Assembly (NCBI GenBank): GCA_037953745.1
Contig: JBAKBP010004278.1
Span: 62,001-126,000, forward strand
Direction: 5' to 3'
Source: Lithodes maja
Lineage: Eukaryota; Arthropoda; Malacostraca; Decapoda; Lithodidae
DNA length: 64,000 nt
The notes under the pieces were generated by a model. That model saw nothing but the letters and a program-made list of their open reading frames with translations. It did no database searches and was not told the origin of the DNA. The position numbers and the translations under genes are program-made. Every line of letters starts with the position of its first letter. The stretch's first letter is position 1. Shown in pieces: positions 54,572 through 64,000 of the stretch.

Positions 54572-56276
54572 TGTTACGATCCAGGTTCTCAAAGACACAG
54601 GGCTCTTCAATATTGGACTAGATAATGGCAAAATGCAACAACGGTAACACTAGATCCAACCCCTGCCTTAAACACTGGAAAACAAAACACCATTACCGCC
54701 CTGAGTCGTGCCTGGACAACGAGGTATCCTATGACTCGGTAACTGGTGCACACACACTAGGCTGACGCTCGATGAAACAGCCTATTCTCAAACAGTAAAA
54801 GATTACTCGATTAGGTTACACAAAGAAAAGATAGTTAACGTGATTAATTAACGTTACGGTAGATATTCAAATAACTGGCACTCCTGTATTAAAGAAAGTG
54901 CAATGCTAGTCCTGCAACATCAACTGGAAACTTCTGAAATAAGTCTGATGCTGGGAAGATGTTCGTAAAGAATCTTGAACAATTATAATGCAGAATACGG
55001 GTCACAATAAATACTAGGACATATAGTAATAATAGGCAGGCGAATAATAAAGACTGCGCAAAGGTAGTAATGCCCGACAACTAGAGAAATGCTTCGTGAC
55101 ACAACGCAACAGCCTACTAGGGTTGTGCAACTCAACAACAACCTCGGCTCAAAAGTGCAGTGAATAATAATGCTGCATACATATAATAATGGGGCTTATC
55201 TCTAACCAGTGTCTGCTCAGTTAATAAAGTCTAGCTGGGGTATCAAGGCAGGGCAACAATGGGCGAGCATGCGGCTCGTAGCCTAACGTTGTCCGAAGGT
55301 GGTATAATGAAGATTACGTTATATGACGGGGATGCTCTCTTGATAAATCTAGGTCTCTAGTACCTAGTTCTATCCTGGCGATCCCTCAGAAGTCAACACA
55401 AAGAGGCAGCACTATGTTGTGAGGGATAGGCTATGGCCCTCTCACACCACAGCGCTGTGCTCGCAAAGTAAACCCACCCGAAGACAACTTAGGCTCCCAC
55501 AGTACCTGTCGATGTCGTGCAGGGCTTAGCTAACACTGCACACATCGGAGACAACGACACAGTAACCTTACCCCTAGTCTAGCTTTAGATAACCAAGCAG
55601 AATCACTCAACACCTTGCCAGGGAGACATATACCAGTCTACAACCTTCCCGAGAGAGGACACATACGGAAAAGTCCGTCTCTCCAAACCTCAATAAAGCA
55701 TAATACCTCCTTAACCTAATACATGGAAATATCTGAGAGCTTCGCGTACAATACGACTGGTCGACGGTGAACGTCTATGCTGACACCAGAATGGATGTTG
55801 AGTTTAATAAAGATTAGAGAATGAGAAAGGAGAAGTCGAGAGATAGAAATAGTATGCAAAGTGGCGAGTATGGGGACAGAATTGCAAAGGATGTAGGCGA
55901 TACGCGTGTCAGGCAAGCTCTGAGCTGGTAAAGAACGCGAGGCCGCGATGGGAAGGGACTAGTTGACCACCCGGCCGCCAACGCCGTCAGCGCCCAAGCG
56001 AGCCACGTCATAGCTCATCCCGCTGCCAGATGTACTCCCTCACCCTCTCTCGCTCGCCTCCCATACAAGCAACATTTATATTATAGCGAATATAAAATAT
56101 AAGGCGCGGTCACAGACCAAAACAAAGACCATTTCTAGACTGTCTGTGGCAACACGACACTAATTACATAAAGCAGATCATTCTAGGACAACTGTAGCCC
56201 ATCCCCCCATCCTGGCGAGCGCTAGCGAGCTGCAATGCCCCACGCAACCATTCTGCTAACGCCGGTAGGCGTCACA
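54572..56276 (-). repeat. Element C 5' LTR
   Basis: 1705 bp and nearly identical to the 3' LTR. The conserved hairpin is at 55342-55374 with the same arms. It borders CTAC at 56277-56280. Confidence 0.94.
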
Positions 56277-56975
56277 CTACTTCATAATACTCCTAAGTTT
56301 AAACATTTACAGCATATTTCATAATTATGAAGTTGGCACATGGTAATTTACCATCAGCTGGAAACAAAGAGACTGTACTGTAGTTATGAGATGAAGTAGA
56401 TGTCAAGTGTGGGTTTTCAGTTCAACTGCAGTCCGTTTTTATAGTGTATAATTATATACACTACAAAACTTATGTTCAGCGTGTATTAATAGTCGAGTAC
56501 AATTACATAATTTTAAATTCAATTTAATGATCACGAAATTAATTAAATTGGCTAAGGCATTGAAGTAGACGAGTCTAAATACATTCTTCTTAATCTTAAG
56601 TTAACATTTTGTTTCATTTTGGTTGAATATAAGCGACATTATTAAATCTATAGTCACATTAATATTGTTGTTTTAATAAATGAGAACAATGTATTTGATA
56701 ATTGTGGTACATTGTTGGCTCGTTCGAAAAAAGTACGAACGATTAAAATAATTTGAGAGTTAGAATGCTATGAAAATGTTGAAATATACATGTTTCAAAT
56801 ATAATTTGGTGTTAAACAATTTTTTCCTAAGGTATATCAATGTTATATCGATATTTATTTTGTAAATATAATAATTAAGGTCAGGTGATGCGCTAACTGT
56901 TATAATGCATATAATTAGCTTTGCTAAGTGTAATTGTTGCAAATTACCTGTTTCGCTTTCTCACTTTCACTCTCA

Positions 56976-57043
<68 letters not shown>

Positions 57044-57287
57044 ACACAATGTCGAGTGGCTTACTGCAGAAGCAAACTGGAAGAAGAAGTGGACAATGGG
57101 ATTCGAATAGTTTTGTTAGGTTATCTTTCCATCTTAAACACTAATAACAGTTATCTTATGGAAATGCTACTTTACCCCGAAAATACTAAACTCGTAATCC
57201 CCGCTGAATAGAGGCATGAAGAACAAACGTGAATGGCTAATCCTTTAAGACTTCATAAGCATCGTGTGACCTAAATCGGAGAGTTAA
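56277..57287. other. No gene; CT microsatellite
   Basis: TTACCATCAGCTGGAAA at about 56347 is a lone MITE-type end. A CT tract with small interruptions is at about 56970-57038. Frames across the tract are not genes. Confidence 0.6.
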
Positions 57288-57495
57288 CTCCTTAATTACC
57301 AGTGCCGTCTTTTTAATTTTACTCTGGCTACTATTAGACAATGTTATTCAGTTTTAAAAGGGCCTCCAGCAATTAACAGCCTTCGAACTATCTTGCTTTA
57401 CCTTTTTTACTACCACAGATCTGTTTTAAACTGCACAAACTCGTATTTATATAGCTAGAAATAAATAAAAAAATACATCGTCGGTATAGAAGGGG
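57288..57495. mobile_element. TTAA-flanked MITE, second copy
   Basis: 208 bp, ends with AGAAGGGG and flanked by TTAA at 57284-57287 and 57496-57499. Its interior (CCTTCGAACTATCTT, ACTACCACA, AACTGCACAAA) matches 45921-46125. The left end is degenerate (CTCCTTAATTACC). Confidence 0.68.
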
Positions 57496-58692
57496 TTAAT
57501 TTAGATGTATCACTGTGTATGCTTTAGAAGATTTGAACGGAAGTTAACGTGGGGTTTGAGGTGAAATGGAGATGTAACTTGCATACATACAAGCCTTACA
57601 GCTGTCAAGATTGGCGGAGATATTTCTCCCCATTAGGGAATTCTGCAAATAATATAATATTATATCATGATAGATTGTTACTATACCTCAACCACTTATC
57701 AAGTTCCTGTAATTACACACTGTTCCTGCAATAAAGATTTGTTCTTGTAACATTATTCTCCTGTAACTCCTAAAGAAATACTAAGTTCGCTCGTTAATAA
57801 TAGTTCTATTACTCCCAGTACACAAATAATTATAATTACTATTTGTGGTAACTAGGGAAGCAGTGGCAGTATTATACTACTAACATATCGTGAACAACAA
57901 GAGAGTCAACCAGTCTTCAATCAACCTACCTGTATACATACTATCACACCTATCCACCTGGTACTCATCTGCCATCCTTATATGGTACTTACATAATATC
58001 CTTACACACATATATATATTTATAAGTTAAATCACATTTAATAATTTCATTGTAACAGAATGTGGTTTAATTCTTGATAATGCTATTACCGTTGTTGCTC
58101 TAGATTTCACCGGCTTAATTGTCTCAATGTCCTTGCTCAGATAAAGAGACTAAAACTGAACGTCATACTCGAGATGGGGCCGTAACATACTTTTGGATAA
58201 TGGGACTATAATATTCTCATTTTAGAAAAGCACAACTTCGCTTGATGGTCCCAGTGCTGTAGTAATCTACTTTAGTTTGTACCTGATGCAAACTAATCAG
58301 ATTTGGTCTTGCTCTGAGTGTTTATTTGTCGGCTAATTGTATACTGTATATTTAATTTGTTTACGTTTCTGATTAGTAATACATGACATATGTTTACATT
58401 GAAGGGAATCATCCATTTCTCCGACCACTTAGTTATTTTGTTTAAATCAGATTGCATAACATTTCTGTCTTCTTTCGTCTGTGTTTCATATTTTGTGTAT
58501 CATCGGCGGACTTTTAGATAGTGTTTTATTCAATCCTTCATTAATGTAAATATATAGATACAAGCAAAAACTGGGCCGAACCCTGAGGTGCTGTACTAGA
58601 AACATATCGTTCTCGCTCACGTTCTACTCCATTTATTTTCACTCTGTTTATAATGATAATATCCAACTTTTTAACCAAGTCTAATTTTTCTT

Positions 58693-58766
<74 letters not shown>

Positions 58767-59242
58767 GAGTGAGAGTGAGAGATGATTAAGTTCATTATTC
58801 GTCTAAATGACCGCAATAAAAGCTGCATAAATATTTCATTTCAGAACAATGTATGGAATATTTGACAACATAGGAGGAAATGTAGAAAATAAAAGTATTG
58901 CAATTCTATTACTAAACAAAATATTATATATAGTGGTTATGTTTTTTTGAGATAGATTGGAAGGAATTACCTTAACAACAGAAAAAGTAAGATAAACTCT
59001 GAAAACAAAACCTTTGTAATACTCAGTATACTTATTAATGTTTACCATATGAGTTTGCTGGTATCGGAGTAGGATGTCCCTCTGTTATTGTACCTAAATG
59101 GCCAATAGTTGCAGAAGTTAGGCATGCCATTACACATCCAAATTGTAGATAAACACACACATAGACCCCCATCAGCACACACACGTATACAGACGCATCA
59201 GATAGTTCAAAACACACTCAGAATAGTAGTAAATAGTAGTTG
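57496..59242. other. No gene; GA microsatellite
   Basis: AT-rich with short frames. A GA tract is at about 58699-58771. Around 58075-58560 some readings on the minus strand recall a very decayed LINE RT (for example EWMIP near 58410), but nothing I would call. Confidence 0.5.
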
Positions 59243-59598
59243 TGGAGAAGTATCTGGAGAAGAAACAAAAGGTGTATGTTGCCTTTATGGACTTGGAGAA
59301 GGCCTATGACAGAGTGGATAGAGAAGGTTTGTGGAAAGTACTTAGAATATACAGAGTAGAGGGCAAGTTGCTGAAAGCAGTGAAGAGCATGTATGAGGGT
59401 GCAAAGGCGGCAGTAAGTGTGGAGAGTGAGCAGAGCGAGTTCTTTGACCTGAATGTTGGTTTGAAACAGGGGTGTGTGATGTCCCCGTGGTTGTTTACTG
59501 TATATATGGATGGAGTCATGAAAGAAATACTATCAAGAGCAGTGGTTGTTGGTGTATCATTGAAAAGGGAGGGAATTGAGTGGAAGCTACCTATACTG
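59243..59598 (+). pseudogene. LINE RT fragment (family of 3987-5330), interrupted by element D
   Basis: Near-identical to 4159-4512 of the LINE at 3987-5330: EKYLEKKQKVYVAFMDLEKAYDRV, GLKQGCVMSPWLF, KREGIEWKLPIL. It is 5'-truncated at about 59240 and stops exactly where the LTR of element D begins, just before the FADD box. The remainder should lie to the right of the window. Confidence 0.87.
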
Positions 59599-60025
59599 TG
59601 TGACGCATGTCGAGTATGAGCATGCTGTACAGAACGCCCAGTCAGGCCCCACTCTCGCTAGGATCGTCAGGGCAGGAACTTTGGCTGTAGTCTGTGTAGA
59701 GTTTCCTAACTCAGTTTATGTGAACCGTTGTACTGTAAGTATTATCATTATGTATTTTGTTTTCTTCTAAGTCAACGAGTTCTATTTTATATCATTAGAT
59801 ATAAGTATTGTGTGTGGGACTTGTATGTAATGATGAGAGGAGGGATATTACGTGGCGTGGGGTCGGTGAGTGCGCCACGCGGGCCGGTAGGCCTAATTCC
59901 CTCCTCCCTTCCTCCCTTTCAGCGCGTGGGAAGTTCTTTGTCAATCCCAGATTGAGAGAATATGACGTCATGATTGCCAGTGGGCGGTCCTTAAGTAGTT
60001 TGAGATATGCCGCTAGAGGGCCGAG

Positions 60026-60033
60026 TATAAAAA
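60026..60033 (+). promoter_or_regulatory. Element D LTR TATA box
   Basis: TATAAAAA after GGGCCGAG, matching the position and context in element A. Transcription would begin about 30 bp downstream, giving a leader of roughly 1.6 kb before the gag ATG. Confidence 0.7.
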
Positions 60034-60499
60034 GAGAGGTTTTTGCCACCATGCTTCAGAACTCATCAGGCAAAGCGACCTCTCATATCCCTTGCAACTA
60101 TCCATATTCTTCCGACTGATGTGAACTTTCTCTACTCTCTGAACAGCCTACCTTCTTCTCTTCTCGTCCCTGTTTATAACCTCAATGACCCCTTTGGTGC
60201 AGATTTAGTCAGCCAAAGTATTATCGCTTGAGTTCTCACGAGATAAGTGCCTGTTAGATAGCCTATTTTTGGAAGGGTTAACTAGAATAGGATTGATTGA
60301 TGTTTGTTGCACTCGTATATGTATTTCCCTGTGTACTATTATTCATGTTCCTGTTTTCTGCTGGTTTAGGTAATGCTAGACTGGGATAGGGTTCCTCGAG
60401 TTGTGATTTCCTATGAGTGCTAGGTTGGTTGAACCAGCACAATTGCAACGGAGACGTGGGAAGCCTAGGGGGTCTTTTTGATTGTGTACCGTGGGAGTT

Positions 60500-60552
60500 T
60501 AGCACTGTGTTGCGAGTGAGGGCTTTTGCCTGTGCCACCCAACACTGTGCTA
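60500..60552 (+). other. Upstream LTR hairpin (hairpin I)
   Basis: TAGCACTGTGTTG at 60500-60512 pairs with CAACACTGTGCTA at 60540-60552 except for a central T/T. In B the counterpart arms CTAGTGTTGTGTTG and CAGCACTGCGCTAG differ in sequence but pair at 13 of 14 positions with G·U allowed, again with a T/T. C has a longer, related inverted repeat. Confidence 0.7.
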
Positions 60553-60584
60553 TCTCATTTGCTTGACTTTGAGAGGATCGCCAG

Positions 60585-60617
60585 GAGAGAACCAGATACT
60601 AGTGATCTGGATCTCTC
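60585..60617 (+). other. Conserved LTR hairpin, element D (hairpin II)
   Basis: Arms GAGAGA-A-CCAGAT and ATCTGG-A-TCTCTC, loop ACTAGTG. The loop contains the self-complementary hexamer ACTAGT, which could allow loop-loop pairing between two RNAs. Confidence 0.8.
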
Positions 60618-61441
60618 AAGAGAGCATCCCGTCAATTACCGTAATTTGGCCGCACAGTCTTAAGGACCTCGCTAGGCTACGAGCCGCTTGCTCAGCCATT
60701 GTCTCTTAACCTTAGATATCCCAGCTAGACTTTGCTCGACCAGCAGATACAGTATAGTATTGAAGCTTCTCCTTATGTATATTATTGTTTAAGCACTATT
60801 GATTTCATGTGTGGCACGCTTAGCTACTTCAGAGATTAGTGGCCCACGAGCACAATCTTAGTAGGCTATTGCTAGTGCATTGTCGGAGTACTTCTTCTTA
60901 ATGTTTGCCATATCCTATTGTTTATTCTTATAATTCTTCTTATGTCAATTTAAAGCCTTTAATTACCAGTGAGTTATTCATTAAATTGCTGTTCAAAATC
61001 CGATACTTACTTCTTATGAGTATTCGAGAAGCATCTAACTTATCAGAAGATTCCTTGCTTGATGCTCGAGGACTATTGTTTAACGTAACGTAATAGTGCC
61101 GATCCGAAGTAGAGGGTGGAGGACTTCTTAAGTTCTTAGTTCAAGGGTGGATTACTTCGGCTTCGGCCAACACTATTCTTTAGTGTTGTAGTACTTTCTT
61201 CTTTGTTTGATTGTTGACCAGACTAGATAACTCCCGTCTTGTTATTAGTCTGTTGTGTGAAACGCTAGTACCGAGTTCTTGTATACCCCGTTATAGCAGA
61301 TAGAACTCTGGAGGGTAGTGGCGTTTTTTGTTCGGCTGGCAGTACTCTGGGGTTGGGATCGTGTGTTTCCGTTGTGGCAGCGAGCCATACTCGAGTCCTG
61401 TGTAAGAGCCCTAGTGTACCCGAGTGCCCGGTCGTAACAAA

Positions 61442-61454
61442 TGGCGACCTTGCT
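61442..61454 (+). promoter_or_regulatory. Element D primer-binding site
   Basis: TGGCGACCTTGCT begins two bases after the LTR, identical to element A. Confidence 0.86.
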
Positions 61455-61653
61455 TAGGATTTTGTGAACAGTATAATTTTTTGCAGAGTTGTACAACATT
61501 TGTTTGTTCGTACTTTAGCGTACATATTGAAGAATATTTTTTTTTTGTAAGGCAATTAGGAGAGCATTTAAGAGACTCCAGTTAATTTAGTAATTAGTGC
61601 TTACATAAGGGAGTTTAACACTTTTGTCTCGAGAATTTTTTGTGAACTTCAGT

Positions 61654-64000
61654 ATGTCGTGCCCTAGTATTGACGAGGAGCGAGAGATGCCAGTTGAAGA
61701 GGTGCCGTTAGTAATCAGTGAGGAGGATGCTAGAGTTTTTGTGAGTAAGCGGTACCACGTGACGGAGGAGAGGTTGACTGGGGTGAATATTTATGGCTTG
61801 CACCTGATAGCCAAGGTTTTGGGTCTATCCAATGTAGGAGGGATGTCCAAGGGGGAGCTGATTTCCTGGGTGTTGCGTGGGCGACATGGGGTTTCGGAGG
61901 AGAGGGCGTTTGGGGGGGTTCCTCCCCAGATCCCCTCTCACTCGACTCTCACAGTGCCGTCCACTCAGTTGCCGGAGGTTAGCACTCTCCCACAGAGGGA
62001 TGAGAATTGGAAGATTGGAGTGCCCTCGGGCGGTGCGTATGGTGGTTCCCCAGTTTTTGCCCCCCCTCCTTCAGTAGTGGCAGCTCCCTCTTCCTGCCTG
62101 TCTCCAGATATGATATTTAGACTTGAGCTTGCTAAAATTGAGGCTGAGTCTAGGAAGCAGGAGAATGAGACTAGGAGGCATGAGATTGAGGTTAGGAGGC
62201 ACGAGGCTGAGCTTAGGTACGACTCAGAGAAATATTGTGCTCAAATAGATTTAGATAAGACTCGTGCAGAGTCGACAGGGATTCGGATGGGCCGTGAGGG
62301 CCAAGTAAGAGAACAGTCCTTGTCCCACTTAGTCAAGTTGGTGCCGGCATTTAGTGAAACTGAAGTCACAGAATTTTTTAATCGTTTTGAGAAGAAGTGT
62401 AGGGAGCATAATTGGCCTGAAGAGAAGTGGGCAGCTCTGGTCTCCTCAAGACTTACGGGTAAGGGTCTGAAGGCTTATGATGCACTGCCTTTAGAGTCTT
62501 GCATTGACTACCCAGTATTGAAGAGAGCTGTCCTACGGGCATACGAGTTGCAACCAGAAACATATCGATTGAAGTTTCGGGGTGTTACGAAGACTAGGGA
62601 GGCGACCTTTCTTGAACATGCCCGGGACTTAAAAGATGCACTTGCTAACTGGACACGTTCTGAGAAAGCTGAGACGGCCGAACAGTTGACTGAGCTGTTT
62701 CTGCTCGAGCAGTTTTATAAGTGTACTGGTGCAGATATGACTTTAACTATTAAAGAAAAGAACCCTAAAACTCTACAGGAGGCAGCTGAGATGGCTGACC
62801 TCCGGCTATCATTAATTCGTGGGTGCGGGTCTGCCCAGCGTAGTGAGGCAGGTAACAAGGGGCGTGACACCCCACCCCCCCGAGTTAGTGATATACATTA
62901 TGCAAACAAGTACAAGAGTTACGATACCAAGACTGACCACAAGACTAGCACCGTCCCATTTAAGAAGGGGCCGGGCCCTTCCCAGTACCAAGGGAAGCCC
63001 AGAGGGGAGTTGGAGTGTTATCATTGTCATGAAAAGGGGCACTTTGCAAGAGTCTGTCCTAGCAAACCACCTACAGCAGCTGTGTCTTTGGCCTGCAACA
63101 TTGGTGTGTCTCCGAAGTTTTCTGAGTTTGCCCGGGGCAGTTCGTCAGAGGCTGAGGCACAGCCAATGCAGAAGCACCTGGGAGGCTCGAACCCTGCTCA
63201 GGATGTTTTTTGCGACCATAGAGGACGGGGTTGCGTGATGTGGGCGGGGCGCAAGCATGGAGTAGAGGTCTTGCGGGATACAGGTGCTTCCCAGACTTTG
63301 ATGAATAACTTGACTGGCTACCCTATAAATGCGGCTCGGGTGGTAGTGGTGCAGGGTATTAATGCAACTCGGTCATACCCGCTGGTGCGGTTGGAGTTGG
63401 AGGTGGATGGTGTGGCACGTGAATTGGATGTTGGGATTGTGGAGAAACTGCCAGTGGAGGGCGTCGACCTTCTTCTCGGCAACGACTTTGCAATGCCCGC
63501 TTCTGAGGTTCTACCCTTAATCGTTGCCGAGAGGACGGCCGACGTGAGTGGGGGAGAGCAAGAGTGTGTCGAGCGGTGCCAGGCACAACCCATGGCGTGT
63601 GCTGTCACCCGAGCTCGGGCAGCTAAAGTGTCACAGCCTAGTCCTCCGTCTTCAGACCAGCAGAGGAACGATCAACAGGAGGAGGCTAAAGCTGGAGTTG
63701 GTTTTAAGAGTTTTGACTCGGCGGCTCTCCTGGGTGATTCAGTATTGGCACCTATGTTAGAGTCTGGAGAGGCCCCAGGACCTGTCACAGCTAGTGAGGA
63801 GGTAGGGCCGGAAGAGACTCCGAGGCAGCAACGTTGCACACGGAGAGAAAAAAGGATTGCTCAGTTTGATATTGGGGAAGGATTTGGGTTGCTTCGGAAG
63901 CATCTAGACAGGTTGGTTCCCTCAGATATTTGTAAACTGCAGTTGGAGGATCCGGAAGTTCAGAAGTGTGGTAATGGTGCTGTCGAGATTAAACACGAGG
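61654..64000 (+). CDS. gag: Element D Gag-protease-pol polyprotein, open to the window edge
   Basis: I read this frame by eye from ATG 61654 to the last base: about 782 codons without a stop. Order: N-terminal block EEDARVFVSKRYHV; proline-rich linker; charged coiled segment with a short insertion relative to A; capsid with YELQPETYRLKF and LFLLEQFYKC (SCAN-like); knuckle CYHCHEKGHFARVC; protease DTGAS; LLLGNDF. It then reads straight on through QQRNDQQEEAKAG, where A has a stop, into the post-protease linker QLEDPEVQKCGNG. In the full element integrase would be next. No lesion is seen, so D may be a functional or recently active copy. Whether its pol is complete cannot be seen. Confidence 0.9.
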   Translation, partial: MSCPSIDEEREMPVEEVPLVISEEDARVFVSKRYHVTEERLTGVNIYGLHLIAKVLGLSNVGGMSKGELISWVLRGRHGVSEERAFGGVPPQIPSHSTLTVPSTQLPEVSTLPQRDENWKIGVPSGGAYGGSPVFAPPPSVVAAPSSCLSPDMIFRLELAKIEAESRKQENETRRHEIEVRRHEAELRYDSEKYCAQIDLDKTRAESTGIRMGREGQVREQSLSHLVKLVPAFSETEVTEFFNRFEKKCREHNWPEEKWAALVSSRLTGKGLKAYDALPLESCIDYPVLKRAVLRAYELQPETYRLKFRGVTKTREATFLEHARDLKDALANWTRSEKAETAEQLTELFLLEQFYKCTGADMTLTIKEKNPKTLQEAAEMADLRLSLIRGCGSAQRSEAGNKGRDTPPPRVSDIHYANKYKSYDTKTDHKTSTVPFKKGPGPSQYQGKPRGELECYHCHEKGHFARVCPSKPPTAAVSLACNIGVSPKFSEFARGSSSEAEAQPMQKHLGGSNPAQDVFCDHRGRGCVMWAGRKHGVEVLRDTGASQTLMNNLTGYPINAARVVVVQGINATRSYPLVRLELEVDGVARELDVGIVEKLPVEGVDLLLGNDFAMPASEVLPLIVAERTADVSGGEQECVERCQAQPMACAVTRARAAKVSQPSPPSSDQQRNDQQEEAKAGVGFKSFDSAALLGDSVLAPMLESGEAPGPVTASEEVGPEETPRQQRCTRREKRIAQFDIGEGFGLLRKHLDRLVPSDICKLQLEDPEVQKCGNGAVEIKHE

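Larger units (their letters stand above)
47023..56276 (-). mobile_element. LTR retrotransposon C, near-complete Gmr1-like element
   Basis: 9254 bp on the minus strand. LTRs 54572-56276 (5') and 47023-48728 (3'), TG...CA bounded. CTAC flanks both ends (47019-47022 and 56277-56280). The interior encodes Gag, protease, integrase, RT and RNase H in that order, with one in-frame stop and three single-base frame breaks. The LTRs are nearly identical, so the insertion is fairly recent. Confidence 0.95.
59599..61439 (+). repeat. Element D 5' LTR
   Basis: 1841 bp, TGTGACGCATGTCGAG to GGTCGTAACA, and alignable along its length with the A LTRs. Contains the TATA box at 60026 and hairpins at 60500-60552 and 60585-60617. 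Confidence 0.93.
59599..64000 (+). mobile_element. LTR retrotransposon D (family of A), running off the window
   Basis: The 5' LTR 59599-61439 is followed by a primer-binding site and an open gag-pol frame. LTR and gag are closely related to element A. The left target duplication should be ACTG (59595-59598); its partner is outside. The 3' part is not visible. Confidence 0.92.

Noticed and set aside
57905..58560. Decayed LINE reverse transcriptase on the minus strand
   Set aside because: A few residues recall RT motifs, but no catalytic block or continuous frame can be shown by eye.
1..64000. CRISPR array, bacterial operon, phage or defence system
   Set aside because: No spacer-repeat array and no bacterial gene organisation. 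Composition, LINEs and LTR elements are eukaryotic.

Overview
This window is eukaryotic genomic DNA made almost entirely of transposable elements and their debris. I found no host protein-coding gene, rRNA gene or convincing tRNA gene. The LINE protein families (17043-17490 with 34071-34933, 35308-37746, 3987-5330) and the abundant GA/CT and ATAG microsatellites look most like a decapod crustacean. That host call is from remembered resemblance only. A run of 200 N at 12802-13001 marks an assembly gap.

Layout. 1-1720 holds a decayed minus-strand BEL/Pao pol fragment. 1721-6409 is a 328-bp tandem repeat split by a 3.8-kb hAT DNA transposon (2125-5939), which itself contains a truncated LINE. 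6410-10150 holds a small inverted-repeat element and a probable solo LTR (8276-9971). 10154-12607 is a terminal-inverted-repeat element with internal 147-bp and 614-bp tandem duplications. 13-16.7 kb is non-coding DNA with MITE fragments. 16.7-38.3 kb is a nested stack: a BEL/Pao element is interrupted by two LINEs, one LINE is interrupted by LTR element B, and B's 5' LTR is interrupted by LTR element A. 38.3-47 kb holds a LINE, several MITEs and a cluster of palindromes. 47023-56276 is LTR element C. 56-59 kb is non-coding DNA with microsatellites and a MITE. 59599 to the right edge is LTR element D, inserted in a LINE and running off the window.

Elements A, B, C and D share a Ty3/gypsy-type Gag with a CCHC zinc knuckle, an aspartic protease, a common primer-binding site and TG...CA LTRs. 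The three copies with both ends in view (A, B, C) have 4-bp target duplications. In C the integrase lies upstream of reverse transcriptase in one reading frame, the Gmr1-like domain order. The Gag C-terminal region resembles the SCAN domain. A and D are one family; B and C are two others. A and B carry the same rearranged, integrase-less pol module, and C carries an A-type protease segment of about 1 kb, so the families have exchanged segments.

The most unusual signal is in the LTRs. A 33-nt hairpin at the same place in A/D, B and C keeps its base pairing through compensatory changes, keeps one unpaired position, and has a likely counterpart in the solo LTR. A second, longer hairpin lies just upstream of it. 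From the LTR TATA boxes, both would fall in the transcribed 5' leader.
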